64,000 bases of DNA from Acidobacteriota bacterium (GTDB taxonomy: Bacteria; Acidobacteriota; Terriglobia; Bryobacterales; Bryobacteraceae), in NCBI GenBank assembly GCA_017304135.1, contig JAFLBB010000009.1, forward strand, positions 1 to 64,000, given 5' to 3'. This document shows positions 21,600-29,108 of the stretch, piece by piece (position 1 is the first letter of the stretch; every line of letters begins with the position of its first letter). The position numbers and the translations under genes are program-made. Under the pieces are notes generated by a model. It was not told the origin of the DNA. It searched no databases and worked only from the letters and a program-made list of their open reading frames with translations.

Positions 21600-22241
21600 A
21601 TGCGCGCTTTGCTCATGCTCGCCGCTGCCGTTTGCCTGGCGCAGGGGCAGCAGCGCGACTTTCTCACCGCCGATGAGGTGGACCAGATCCGGCTGGCGCA
21701 GGAGCCGAATCTGCGGTTGACGCTGTATGTGAGCTTCGCCAAGGAGCGCGTGGCGCTGGTGGAGTCACTGGTGGCCAAGGAGAAGGCGGGGCGGAGCGCG
21801 ATGATCCACGACACACTCGACGATTACACGAAGATCATCGAAGCAATCGACACGGTGGCCGACGATGCGCTGCGGCGGGGGGTGGACCTCAAGGAGGGCA
21901 TGGGGGCGGTGGCCGAGGCGGAGAAGGAGTTCGCGGAGCGGTTGAAGAAGATTGAGGAGGCCGAGCCGAAGGACTTGCAGCGATACCAGTTTTCGCTGAC
22001 CAACGCGATTGAGGCGACCGAGGATTCGTTTGAGATGGCTCAGGTGGATTTGCAGGAGCGCAAGGCGGGCGCGGCGCAGCGGCGGGCGGCGGAGGACAAG
22101 GAGCGGGAGGAGTTGATGACGCCGACCGATCGCGAGGCGCGGGAGGCGGCGGCGAAGAAGAAGGCTGCGGAGGAGAAGAAGACGACGCGTAAGGCGCCGA
22201 CGTTGCGACGGAAGAGTGAGGTTCCGGCGACGAAACCTTAA
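21600..22241 (+). CDS. Secreted helical protein, function unknown
   Basis: A 213-residue protein with a signal peptide (MRALLMLAAAVCLAQGQ). The body is helical and acidic in the middle and ends in a Lys/Ala/Glu-rich segment (EAAAKKKAAEEKKTTRKAPT) that is probably disordered or coiled coil. It starts 8 bases after the preceding gene, so it is the third gene of the TPR unit. An AGGAGG-like sequence (ATAGGAGGCCTC) sits just before the ATG. No family recognised. It converges with the DsbD-alpha-like gene, leaving a 13-base gap. Confidence 0.72.
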   Translation: MRALLMLAAAVCLAQGQQRDFLTADEVDQIRLAQEPNLRLTLYVSFAKERVALVESLVAKEKAGRSAMIHDTLDDYTKIIEAIDTVADDALRRGVDLKEGMGAVAEAEKEFAERLKKIEEAEPKDLQRYQFSLTNAIEATEDSFEMAQVDLQERKAGAAQRRAAEDKEREELMTPTDREAREAAAKKKAAEEKKTTRKAPTLRRKSEVPATKP

Positions 22242-22254
22242 GGGGCGCGGAGCG

Positions 22255-22803
22255 CTACTTCACCTGCACGAGCTTTGCGGGGTCGAGTTCGGCTTTGCCG
22301 CCGGGTGTGGCGGCGGGGACTTCGAGGTTCACGTTGATGTTCTTGCAGGTGGTTTCGGTGCAGGCCTGGGCGCGGATGTTGAGTTGGGCGGGGGCGGCGC
22401 CTTCCACCTTGGCGGCGAAGATGGCTTCCTTTTCGTAGCCGTAGCTGAACCAGCGCAGGTCGGGCTTGGAGAAGTCCTTGGGCTGGGGTTGGAGCCAGGG
22501 TCCGGCGAGTTTGAGGCCGCCGGTCACCTTGATTTCAGTCTGCTGGTCGATGCCGAGCGACATCTTACCGGCGAGGCGTTCCTTGGCGCGGCGCTCGTTG
22601 TCCATCGTGAAGGTATGCCAGGTGGGTTCGAGGGCGACTTTGACGACAAGGTAGGGGCCATCGATGCGGGCGCGGTATTGCACGACGACGTCGTCCTGGT
22701 GTGTGACGACGGCGGGCTCGGACCATTCGCCGGCTTGGGCGGAGAGGGCGGCGAGGGCTGCGAGCAATACGGCGGCGAGGGCATTGGGCATGCGCGAACT
22801 CAC
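22255..22803 (-). CDS. Periplasmic DsbD N-terminal (alpha)-like domain protein
   Basis: A 182-residue secreted protein. The GTG at 22803 overlaps the stop of the selenoprotein gene (GTGA); the ATG at 22791 gives the cleaner signal peptide (MPNALAAVLLAALAALSAQA). The mature part fits the immunoglobulin-like DsbD-alpha/DsbC-corrector domain (PF11412-like): VVVQYRARIDGPYLVVKVAL, PTWHTFTMDN, and near the end IRAQACTETTCKNINVNLEV with the two cysteines six apart, where DsbD-alpha has its catalytic pair (typically C..x..C in this strand region). Translational coupling to a thioredoxin-fold CxxU protein makes a shared thiol-disulfide exchange role likely. It lacks the transmembrane and gamma domains of full DsbD. 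Confidence 0.75.
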   Translation of the reverse strand: MSSRMPNALAAVLLAALAALSAQAGEWSEPAVVTHQDDVVVQYRARIDGPYLVVKVALEPTWHTFTMDNERRAKERLAGKMSLGIDQQTEIKVTGGLKLAGPWLQPQPKDFSKPDLRWFSYGYEKEAIFAAKVEGAAPAQLNIRAQACTETTCKNINVNLEVPAATPGGKAELDPAKLVQVK

Positions 22804-24041
22804 TTTCGGAAACTCATCTGGAGCGTGCGCAGGGGCAGCTTGATGCGCTGGCCGTTGCGCAGGACATCCAACTCCACTGTATCGCCGGGCTTCTTGCGCA
22901 AGCGGAGGTAGAGTTCGGCGGTGTGGACGTCGGGGTCGCGGTCGACGCCATCGACGGCGACGATGATATCGCCCACGGCGAGTTCGTGGGTCTTCATGAG
23001 CTTGGCCATGTCGGCGACACGGCGGACCAAGCTGGCGAAGCTTTCGGCGGGCAGGCCGTGCTGGCGTTTTTCATCATCGGTGAGCGGGCGGTCGTCGAAG
23101 TAGACGCGCGGATCGACGCTCGATTGACGCCAGCGGACATCGGTAAGCCACCAGCGTATGGGCAGCGCGATGGTGAGTTCCTTTTCCGTGCCGGCACGCT
23201 CGACGCGGACCTTCACCTGGCGCGCGTTGCGGTCGACCATGTCGTAGGCGTATTGGGCGTCGCCGAAGGTCCACACCGTTGTGCCGTTCCAGCCGCGGAT
23301 GAGGTCGCCGGCGAGCAGGCCGGCCTCGGCGGCTGGTCCGGTGGCTTCCTTCACGACGAGGCCTTTGGGGATGTCGAGGGTGATGCCGATGAGCTTGAAG
23401 TCGGGCGAGCGCCAGAGGTGTTTCTTTTTGTCGAGGCTGCCGTCGAGCTGACGGTGGATGTTCTGGAAGTCGCCGATGAGGTGGCATTCGACGCACTGGT
23501 TCTTGGCGAAGGTGCGTTCAACGAGCAGCGGGTATTCGCGGGCGAACTTGGGCGCGGGGCGCGGGGCGGCTTTCAGTTTGCCCTGCTTCCATTGCTCGTG
23601 GAGATCGAGGCCCTTTTGAAGGGCGAGTTCGAGCGAATCGAGGTTGAGGTAACTGTCGACGGCGGCCGAGTCGCGCCCGCCGTAGCGGGTGTAGATCTGC
23701 TCGTCGGCGTTCATGAGGAAGAAGTAGAGCGGGTTGTTGCGGTCGTATTCGAAGTGGGCGATGTCGACTTCGTCCATGCGGATGATGCGCGCGCACACGT
23801 ATTGCGACATGAGCTTGCCGCGCGGTGAGTTCTTCGGTGACAGCACAACCTGTGCGTCAAAAACACGTCCGGCCGTTCAAGGCTCGCAGCGGTATTCCAA
23901 AAAGATCGGCTTGCCGGTGGCCTTGGCTTCTTTGAGCGCTTCCTGGTAGTTGGAGTGCCAGTGGATGCCTTCGGCATCCTGCGCGGGGAGCGACAATGCA
24001 AGCGCGGCAAGGGCGGGAAGAGCCCGCAACAAGGGGTGCAT
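22800..24041 (-). CDS. Candidate selenoprotein: thioredoxin-fold CxxU, CxxCH motif and two PDZ-like domains
   Basis: Read through one in-frame TGA (23877-23879), this frame gives 413 residues. Residues 1-20 are a signal peptide (MHPLLRALPALAALALSLPA). Then comes a thioredoxin start (EALKEAKATGKPIFLEYRCE), with the TGA as residue 55 in Cys52-Glu-Pro-Sec55, the exact place of the second active-site Cys. The fold continues with VFDAQVV and LYFFLMNADEQIYTRYGGRD. A CVECH motif (Cys183, Cys186, His187) follows, which could bind haem c or act as a second redox site. A PDZ domain at about 215-285 and a PDZ-like domain at about 350-410 end the protein. A SECIS-like hairpin lies just past the TGA. Without readthrough, a GTG at 23846 would give a 348-residue protein with no export signal and half a thioredoxin fold, which is implausible. 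From memory, RefSeq uses a family name of the type Trx7/PDZ (seleno)protein; I cannot check that here. The stop overlaps the DsbD-alpha-like gene. Confidence 0.85.
23829..23864 (-). promoter_or_regulatory. Bacterial SECIS-like hairpin downstream of the in-frame UGA
   Basis: Counting from the base after UGA, bases 22-25 (GCAC) pair with 31-34 (GUGC) around an AGGUU loop. Bases 18-21 (UGAC) pair with 36-39 (GUCA), leaving one bulged U at 35. Below an asymmetric gap, bases 13-17 (GUUUU) pair with 44-48 (AGAAC). The loop starts 26 bases after the UGA, within the spacing known for bacterial SECIS elements, and its AGGU matches the loop of the E. coli fdhF element. SelB binding is inferred. Confidence 0.75.
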
Positions 24042-24047
24042 AGGGTG

Positions 24048-24053
24048 ATTCTA
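24048..24053 (-). promoter_or_regulatory. TAGAAT -10-like element of the selenoprotein operon
   Basis: TAGAAT read on the minus strand ends 6 bases before the ATG at 24041. Transcription starting 6-7 bases after a -10 would begin at or next to the ATG, giving a leaderless mRNA; no Shine-Dalgarno sequence is visible. No good -35 is seen. Confidence 0.4.
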
Positions 24054-24072
24054 GCAGGGGCGCGCGGCGCGG

Positions 24073-26538
24073 CTACTGCATTTTGCCGAGCCAGCGGATG
24101 CGGACGTTGAAGGCGCGGCCGGTGCCGCCGTAGAACTGGCCGTAGCGGGAACTGGCGATGTTGTTGTTGACGGTGTCGGGGTTGATGCGGTCGGTGAGGT
24201 TGTTGGCGCCGAAGCGGAAGGCCCAGCGGTTGTGGCGGAAGGCGAAGCGGCGTTCGAAGTGAAGGTTCCACTCGAAGTAGACGGGGAAGCGGAGGGCGTT
24301 CACCTGGCCGGTGAGGGAGCCGAGTTCGGTGCGGGTGCTGTAGGGGAAGCCGGTGCGGGTGTCGAGCAGGGTGGCGACGGCCCAGTTCTTGAAAGGCAGA
24401 GGCAGGTAGGCCCAGCCGACGAAGCGGTGGGGCGCGTCCCAGGGCATGGGGCCAGCGTTCTGGAGGACGGAGATGGGGTCGTCCACATTCACGTCGACGA
24501 CGGCGTTGGATTGCGCGCGCGACCAGGTGTAGTTGGCGCGCCATTCGTAGAGGCGGCCGAAGTTTTGTTTGACGGTGAAGGAGAGGGCGCGGTAGCGGTC
24601 GACGCGGTGATTGGTGAGGACGAAGAGTGCGTCGAGGAGAGGGACGCCGGAGGCGGCGAACCAGGGCGGGGATGGCGCGCCGGGTTCGAGGCTGTTGAGG
24701 TAGGTGAAGCCGCGTGTGCCGTGGCGGAAGAGGAGGTCGGCGCGGAGGGCGAGGCTGCGGCGGAAGTGGTGTTCGCCGCCGAGGTTGGCGGTGTTGGCGA
24801 AGGGGCGGCGGAGGGGCGAGAGCGGGCCTTGGAACATGGTGAGGGCGGGGCCGCGGCCGACGCTGCCATCGGGGAAAAAGTAAGAGGTGACGGCGGCCTG
24901 GTCTTCAGGGCGGGAGAAGAGGCGGAGGCTGGTGGCGTCAAAGACACGGGCGAGGCCGCCGTAGATCTTGGTGTGTTCGCCCCAGGGAGGCGACCAGGCG
25001 ATGCCGAGGCGGGGCGAGGGGCTCCAGCGCTTGACGAGCTGATCCCAATCGAGGCGCATTCCGGACTCAACGAGCAGGCTGGGGTGAGCGCGCCAGGAGT
25101 CCTGCAGGAAGACCGAGGCTTCGAGGTTGGTAAGTTGCACCTGGCCGCTGCCGATGAAGCGGGTGAGCAGCAGAGGCGCGCCCTTCTCGTTGAAGTTCTC
25201 GTAGCCGGAGCGTTCGACGTCCTGCTGGTAGCGGACGCGGTGGAAGTCGAGGCCGGCCTTGAGTTGATGCGTGCCTGCGGCGTGGAGGACGGGGAGGAAG
25301 CCGTTGACGAGGAACTGGTCGCGCGCGCCGCGGCGGACGGCGTCGACGAAGTGGTAGCCGCGCTTGCCTTCGGGCGTGTAGAGCAGCGTTCCCCAGCCTT
25401 GCGGGATTTCGCGGCCATAGGTGCGGTTGCCGGCGTAGCCGAACTCGATCAGGCCGTGGCCGCCGAGGTAGATCTGGTCCTTCACGCTGACGAAGCCCTG
25501 GCGGGAGCGGCGGTCGATGGTGGTTTCGCGAGGGTCGAGAAAGGTGAGGCCGGTGCGGGCGGCGGTCCACTGGTTCCAGAGGAAGGAGCTGTGCAGGATG
25601 TGGCTGGGGCTGATGTTGACCTGGGTGGAGAAGAGGTTGCCGACGCGGTAGCTGGGGTTGCGGTCTTCGCCCTTGGGCAGCTCGCGGATGAAGGTCTTCA
25701 TGTACTGGAATTCGAGCGAATCGCTGAACCAGACGCGGCCGCGGCGCAAGGGGCCGGAGAGGTTGACGCGCGGGGTCCAATCGCCGATGGTCCAGCCTTT
25801 GCGGTTTTCAAAGCCGGGGACGAAGTTGGTGGCCGAGTAGCGGAGCTTGTCGGCGCCGGAGTCAGACTGAATGGCGAGGACGCCGGCGGAGCCCTTGCCG
25901 TATTCGGCGGGGAGGACGCCGTTGGCGATGTCGACGGACTGGACGCTTTCCACGGTGAGGCGGGTTTCAAAACGGCCGCTGAGGGGGTCATTGAGCAGGA
26001 AGCTGTTCAGCGTGTAGAGGGTCTGCTCCTCGGTGGCGCCATTGATGTGGAGGCCGCCTTTGTTGTCGCGGATGACGCCGGGGAGGATGCGGAGGGCCGA
26101 GCGGAGGTCGTTCGTATTGGGAAAGGGGATGTTCTGGATGTCGGCGCCGGCGAGGGCCTGCTTGGGCGTGGAGGTATCCATGTCGATGGTGAGGGGCGCG
26201 GCGCCGACCTCGATGGATTCGACCACTTCGCGCACGGGCTCCAGGGTGAAACTGGAATCGGTCCCGCCATCGGGGAGCTCAAGCGGCTCGTTGCGCACGG
26301 GATAGAAGCCGGCGCGTTCGATATCGAGCGTGTAGGGGCCGGGTGCGGGGAGGTCGATGCGGAAGTTGCCTTCAACCTGGGTGAAGGTCTGGTGGGAAGC
26401 TCCACCGGCTCCGCGCAACGTGAGGCGCGCGCCGGCAATGGGCGTTTTGGTGGACGACAATACCCGGCCCGATAATGGGACCTGTGCCGCGAGCGGAGAC
26501 AGGATCCCGATCGAGACCAACACAACGGCGAACCGCAC
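24073..26538 (-). CDS. TonB-dependent receptor with carboxypeptidase-regulatory-like domain
   Basis: An 821-residue outer-membrane receptor. The signal peptide is MRFAVVLVSIGILSPLAAQ. Then come a carboxypeptidase-regulatory-like domain (PLSGRVLSSTKTPIAGARL to about residue 95), a plug (NDLRSALRILPGVIRDNKGG; LPAEYGKGSAGVLAIQSDSG) and a beta-barrel. It is shorter than the receptor at 5042-8251 and ends in RIRWLGKMQ, without the usual terminal Phe/Trp. It ends 31 bases ahead of the selenoprotein ATG on the same strand, yet a TAGAAT hexamer in that gap suggests separate transcription. Divergent from mutY. Confidence 0.9.
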   Translation of the reverse strand: MRFAVVLVSIGILSPLAAQVPLSGRVLSSTKTPIAGARLTLRGAGGASHQTFTQVEGNFRIDLPAPGPYTLDIERAGFYPVRNEPLELPDGGTDSSFTLEPVREVVESIEVGAAPLTIDMDTSTPKQALAGADIQNIPFPNTNDLRSALRILPGVIRDNKGGLHINGATEEQTLYTLNSFLLNDPLSGRFETRLTVESVQSVDIANGVLPAEYGKGSAGVLAIQSDSGADKLRYSATNFVPGFENRKGWTIGDWTPRVNLSGPLRRGRVWFSDSLEFQYMKTFIRELPKGEDRNPSYRVGNLFSTQVNISPSHILHSSFLWNQWTAARTGLTFLDPRETTIDRRSRQGFVSVKDQIYLGGHGLIEFGYAGNRTYGREIPQGWGTLLYTPEGKRGYHFVDAVRRGARDQFLVNGFLPVLHAAGTHQLKAGLDFHRVRYQQDVERSGYENFNEKGAPLLLTRFIGSGQVQLTNLEASVFLQDSWRAHPSLLVESGMRLDWDQLVKRWSPSPRLGIAWSPPWGEHTKIYGGLARVFDATSLRLFSRPEDQAAVTSYFFPDGSVGRGPALTMFQGPLSPLRRPFANTANLGGEHHFRRSLALRADLLFRHGTRGFTYLNSLEPGAPSPPWFAASGVPLLDALFVLTNHRVDRYRALSFTVKQNFGRLYEWRANYTWSRAQSNAVVDVNVDDPISVLQNAGPMPWDAPHRFVGWAYLPLPFKNWAVATLLDTRTGFPYSTRTELGSLTGQVNALRFPVYFEWNLHFERRFAFRHNRWAFRFGANNLTDRINPDTVNNNIASSRYGQFYGGTGRAFNVRIRWLGKMQ

Positions 26539-26580
26539 CGTTACCCTCCAGGCTTTCTTGATTAAGGAATCTTACCATTT

Positions 26581-27591
26581 GTGAACACCGGACCCAATGC
26601 TCCTCAATGGAATCGACTGCGCAAGGCGCTGGCGCGCTGGTATGGGGGGGCGAAGCGTGACCTGCCGTGGCGGCGGACCAGCGAGCCGTATCCGGTGTGG
26701 GTGAGTGAGATCATGCTGCAGCAGACGCGGGTGGCGGCAGCACTGCCTTACTATGAGCGGTTCCTGCAACTGTTCCCGACGGTGGAGAGCCTGGCCGAAG
26801 CGCCTGAGCAGGAGTTGCTGGCGGTATGGAGCGGGCTGGGGTATTACTCGCGGGCGCGGAATCTGCAGAAGGCGGCGCGGCAAATTGTCGCAGCAGGAGG
26901 GTTCCCACGCACCTTTGAAGGGCTGCGCGAACTGGCGGGGATTGGCGACTACACGGCGGCGGCGGTGGCGAGCATTAGTTTCGGGCTGCCGCACGCGGTG
27001 CTCGATGGCAATGTGATGCGCGTGCTCACACGGCTGCTGGCCGACGCGGGCGACATCCAATCGCCGAAGACGCGGTCGCGGCTGGCGGCGGTGGCGCAGG
27101 AGTTTTTGGACAAGCGGGCTCCGGCCGAGCACAACCAGGCGGTGATGGAGTTGGGGGCGCTGGTGTGCGCGCCGCGCGAACCGCAGTGTTTGTTGTGTCC
27201 ACTGGCGGCGCACTGTGTGGCGCGGCTGGAGGGGCGGGCGGGGCAATTTCCCGTGAAATTACGGAAGCAAACAAAGGTGGAGATCGCGCTGGCGTTGCTG
27301 GTGATTGAGCGCGAGGGGCGAGTGCTGGTGTGGCAGCGCGGGGACGGGGAGGGGCGCATGGCGGGGTTCTGGGAGTTGCCGTCGCTCGAACAGTTGCCGG
27401 CGGCAAGGGTGCGGGAGGAGGCGGGCGGTTTCCGGCATACGATTACGCATCATCTGCACACGGTTCAAGTGTTTCGCGCGGTGGTGAAGCGGGTTCCGGC
27501 GGGCTACCATTGGAGAGACCGCAGGCAAATGGGAGAGATTCCTCTGAGTACGATGGCGCGGAAAGCGCTGCGGGTGGCGGATGTGGATTAG
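26581..27591 (+). CDS. mutY: A/G-specific adenine DNA glycosylase
   Basis: A 336-residue MutY, which removes adenine mispaired with 8-oxoguanine. The catalytic Glu sits in VSEIMLQQTRV and the catalytic Asp in VLDGNVMRVLTRLLAD, after the helix-hairpin-helix LAGIGDYTAAAV. The [4Fe-4S] ligands are Cys196, Cys203, Cys206 and Cys212 (CAPREPQC, then LLC and PLAAHC). A C-terminal Nudix-like (MutT-like) 8-oxoG recognition domain starts near residue 235 (VEIALALLVIEREGRVLVWQ). The start codon is GTG at 26581, 42 bases from the divergent receptor start. Confidence 0.95.
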   Translation: MNTGPNAPQWNRLRKALARWYGGAKRDLPWRRTSEPYPVWVSEIMLQQTRVAAALPYYERFLQLFPTVESLAEAPEQELLAVWSGLGYYSRARNLQKAARQIVAAGGFPRTFEGLRELAGIGDYTAAAVASISFGLPHAVLDGNVMRVLTRLLADAGDIQSPKTRSRLAAVAQEFLDKRAPAEHNQAVMELGALVCAPREPQCLLCPLAAHCVARLEGRAGQFPVKLRKQTKVEIALALLVIEREGRVLVWQRGDGEGRMAGFWELPSLEQLPAARVREEAGGFRHTITHHLHTVQVFRAVVKRVPAGYHWRDRRQMGEIPLSTMARKALRVADVD

Positions 27592-27672
27592 AGTGCGCTC
27601 AGAATGCGCCAAATTTACACTTATGCCCAAATTTATTGAGTAGACTGGCGGAAAGGTTGGGTTGATATCAGA

Positions 27673-29037
27673 ATGAGCATTCCTCACAACGCGAAAATTG
27701 TTTTTTGGGGCCGGATGGCGGCGATTGCCGCCGTGGTTCCGATCATGATTTTGGGCTTTTCGGATGGGCCTGATCCGAGACACACCGGAGCCCCCGGCGA
27801 TCAGACCTGTGCCAAGGCGACGTGTCATGTTGGAACGGGCAATCCGACGGCGGGCAGCGGTGTGGAACTCGTCTTTCCCGGTGGGCTTGTATACACTCCC
27901 GGCGTGAAGCAGACCATCACGGTCCGTGTGACGGAATCCGCCAACGTCTACGGATTTCAGGCAACGGCACGACTGGTCTCCAATCTAGCCAATGGCCAGG
28001 CGGGCGATTTCACGGTGACCGACGCCAGAGTGCAGATCCTGTGCGAGGACGGCCGGCCTAAGACCGGAAGCCAGGCGTGCCGCCCTGAAACGCCGATTCA
28101 GTTTGCAGAGCACACGTTGGGCGGCAATCGCAGCAATACGTGGACATTCGATTGGACACCGCCGGCCACCAACATGGGCGACATCAATTTTTATGTCGCC
28201 GGGAACGCTGCCAATGGAAACGGCACGGAAAGCGGTGACCGGATTTTCACACGCAACTACACGCTGACGCCGCAGGCGGCCACCAGCGAGCAGCCGCAGA
28301 TCCGGCAGACGCAGCCGGTGTTGCAGGCCTTCCTGGGCGGAGCGCGGCTCTCGCCGGGGACATGGCTGGAGATCTACGGCTCGAACTTCTCGGCCGTGAC
28401 GAAGGACTGGGGCGGGCTGTTCACCGAGAACGGGACCAAAGCGCCGACGTCGATTGACGGGGTGAGCGTGAATATCGACGGCAAGCCGGCGACGATGTTC
28501 TTCCTGAGCCCGTCGCAGATCAACGTACAGGCGCCGGATACGATCGGGTTGGGCACGGTGCAAGTGGAGGTGGTGACCCCGGCGGGCCGGGTGAGCACGA
28601 CGGCAACCTCAACCGCCGTTTCGCCTGCCATGCTGACCACGCCGGCCTTCAATATTGGCGGCAAGCAATATATCGCCGCGTTGCATCAGGGCACGCCGGT
28701 GACGTTTGTCGGTCCGGCCAATCTGATTCAGGGCGCGAATTTCCGTCCGGCCAAGCCGGGCGACGTGGTGACGGTATACGCGGTAGGCTGCGGTGTAACC
28801 GAACCGGCCAGCCCGTCGGGCGTGGTGGTTTCGGCGCTGCGCACGCCGAAAGCGGCGCCGCGGGTGACCATCGGGCAGGCGCAGGCGAACGTGGCCGTGG
28901 CCATGTCGCCGGGTTCCATCGGGCTGTGCCAGCTCAACGTGACGATTCCGAATACGGCAAATGGCGATAACCCGATCGAGTTCACGCTCGACGGGACGCC
29001 GACAGGGCAAGGACTGCAAATCACAGTCCAGCAGTAA
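27673..29037 (+). CDS. Secreted protein with CX4CH site, choice-of-anchor-like domain and TIGR03437 C-terminus
   Basis: A 454-residue exported protein. After a membrane-type signal (AAIAAVVPIMILGF) comes an N-terminal domain starting TGAPGDQTCAKATCH. It resembles the bacterial reelin/choice-of-anchor V domains that begin with a CxxCH, but here the cysteines are Cys46 and Cys51 with His52 (CX4CH). The domain runs through YTPGVKQTITVRV and NTWTFDWTPPATN. From about residue 225 a TIGR03437 domain follows (GGARLSPGTWLEIYGSNFS, PSQINVQAPDTIG, VVTVYAVGCGVTEP), a C-terminal fold highly expanded in Solibacter relatives. The role is unknown; likely cell-surface or periplasmic. The upstream spacer holds two copies of CAAATTTA (27610 and 27628), 18 bases apart. 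Confidence 0.82.
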   Translation: MSIPHNAKIVFWGRMAAIAAVVPIMILGFSDGPDPRHTGAPGDQTCAKATCHVGTGNPTAGSGVELVFPGGLVYTPGVKQTITVRVTESANVYGFQATARLVSNLANGQAGDFTVTDARVQILCEDGRPKTGSQACRPETPIQFAEHTLGGNRSNTWTFDWTPPATNMGDINFYVAGNAANGNGTESGDRIFTRNYTLTPQAATSEQPQIRQTQPVLQAFLGGARLSPGTWLEIYGSNFSAVTKDWGGLFTENGTKAPTSIDGVSVNIDGKPATMFFLSPSQINVQAPDTIGLGTVQVEVVTPAGRVSTTATSTAVSPAMLTTPAFNIGGKQYIAALHQGTPVTFVGPANLIQGANFRPAKPGDVVTVYAVGCGVTEPASPSGVVVSALRTPKAAPRVTIGQAQANVAVAMSPGSIGLCQLNVTIPNTANGDNPIEFTLDGTPTGQGLQITVQQ

Positions 29038-29108
29038 CCACGCAACACATAGCCCGGCTCTCGGAGGGCCGGGTTCACTCAAACTCGTAAAGGGGAGGGG
29101 CCTCCACT

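Noticed and set aside
22800-23846. A 348-residue PDZ protein starting at GTG 23846
   Set aside because: It would lack a signal peptide and the first half of a thioredoxin fold, while the same frame continues upstream through a single TGA to a signal peptide. The selenoprotein reading explains both.
24232-26475. A 747-residue plus-strand frame opposite the second TonB receptor
   Set aside because: Composition is Glu/Ala/Val/Gly-rich with no domain; the receptor on the minus strand is clear.
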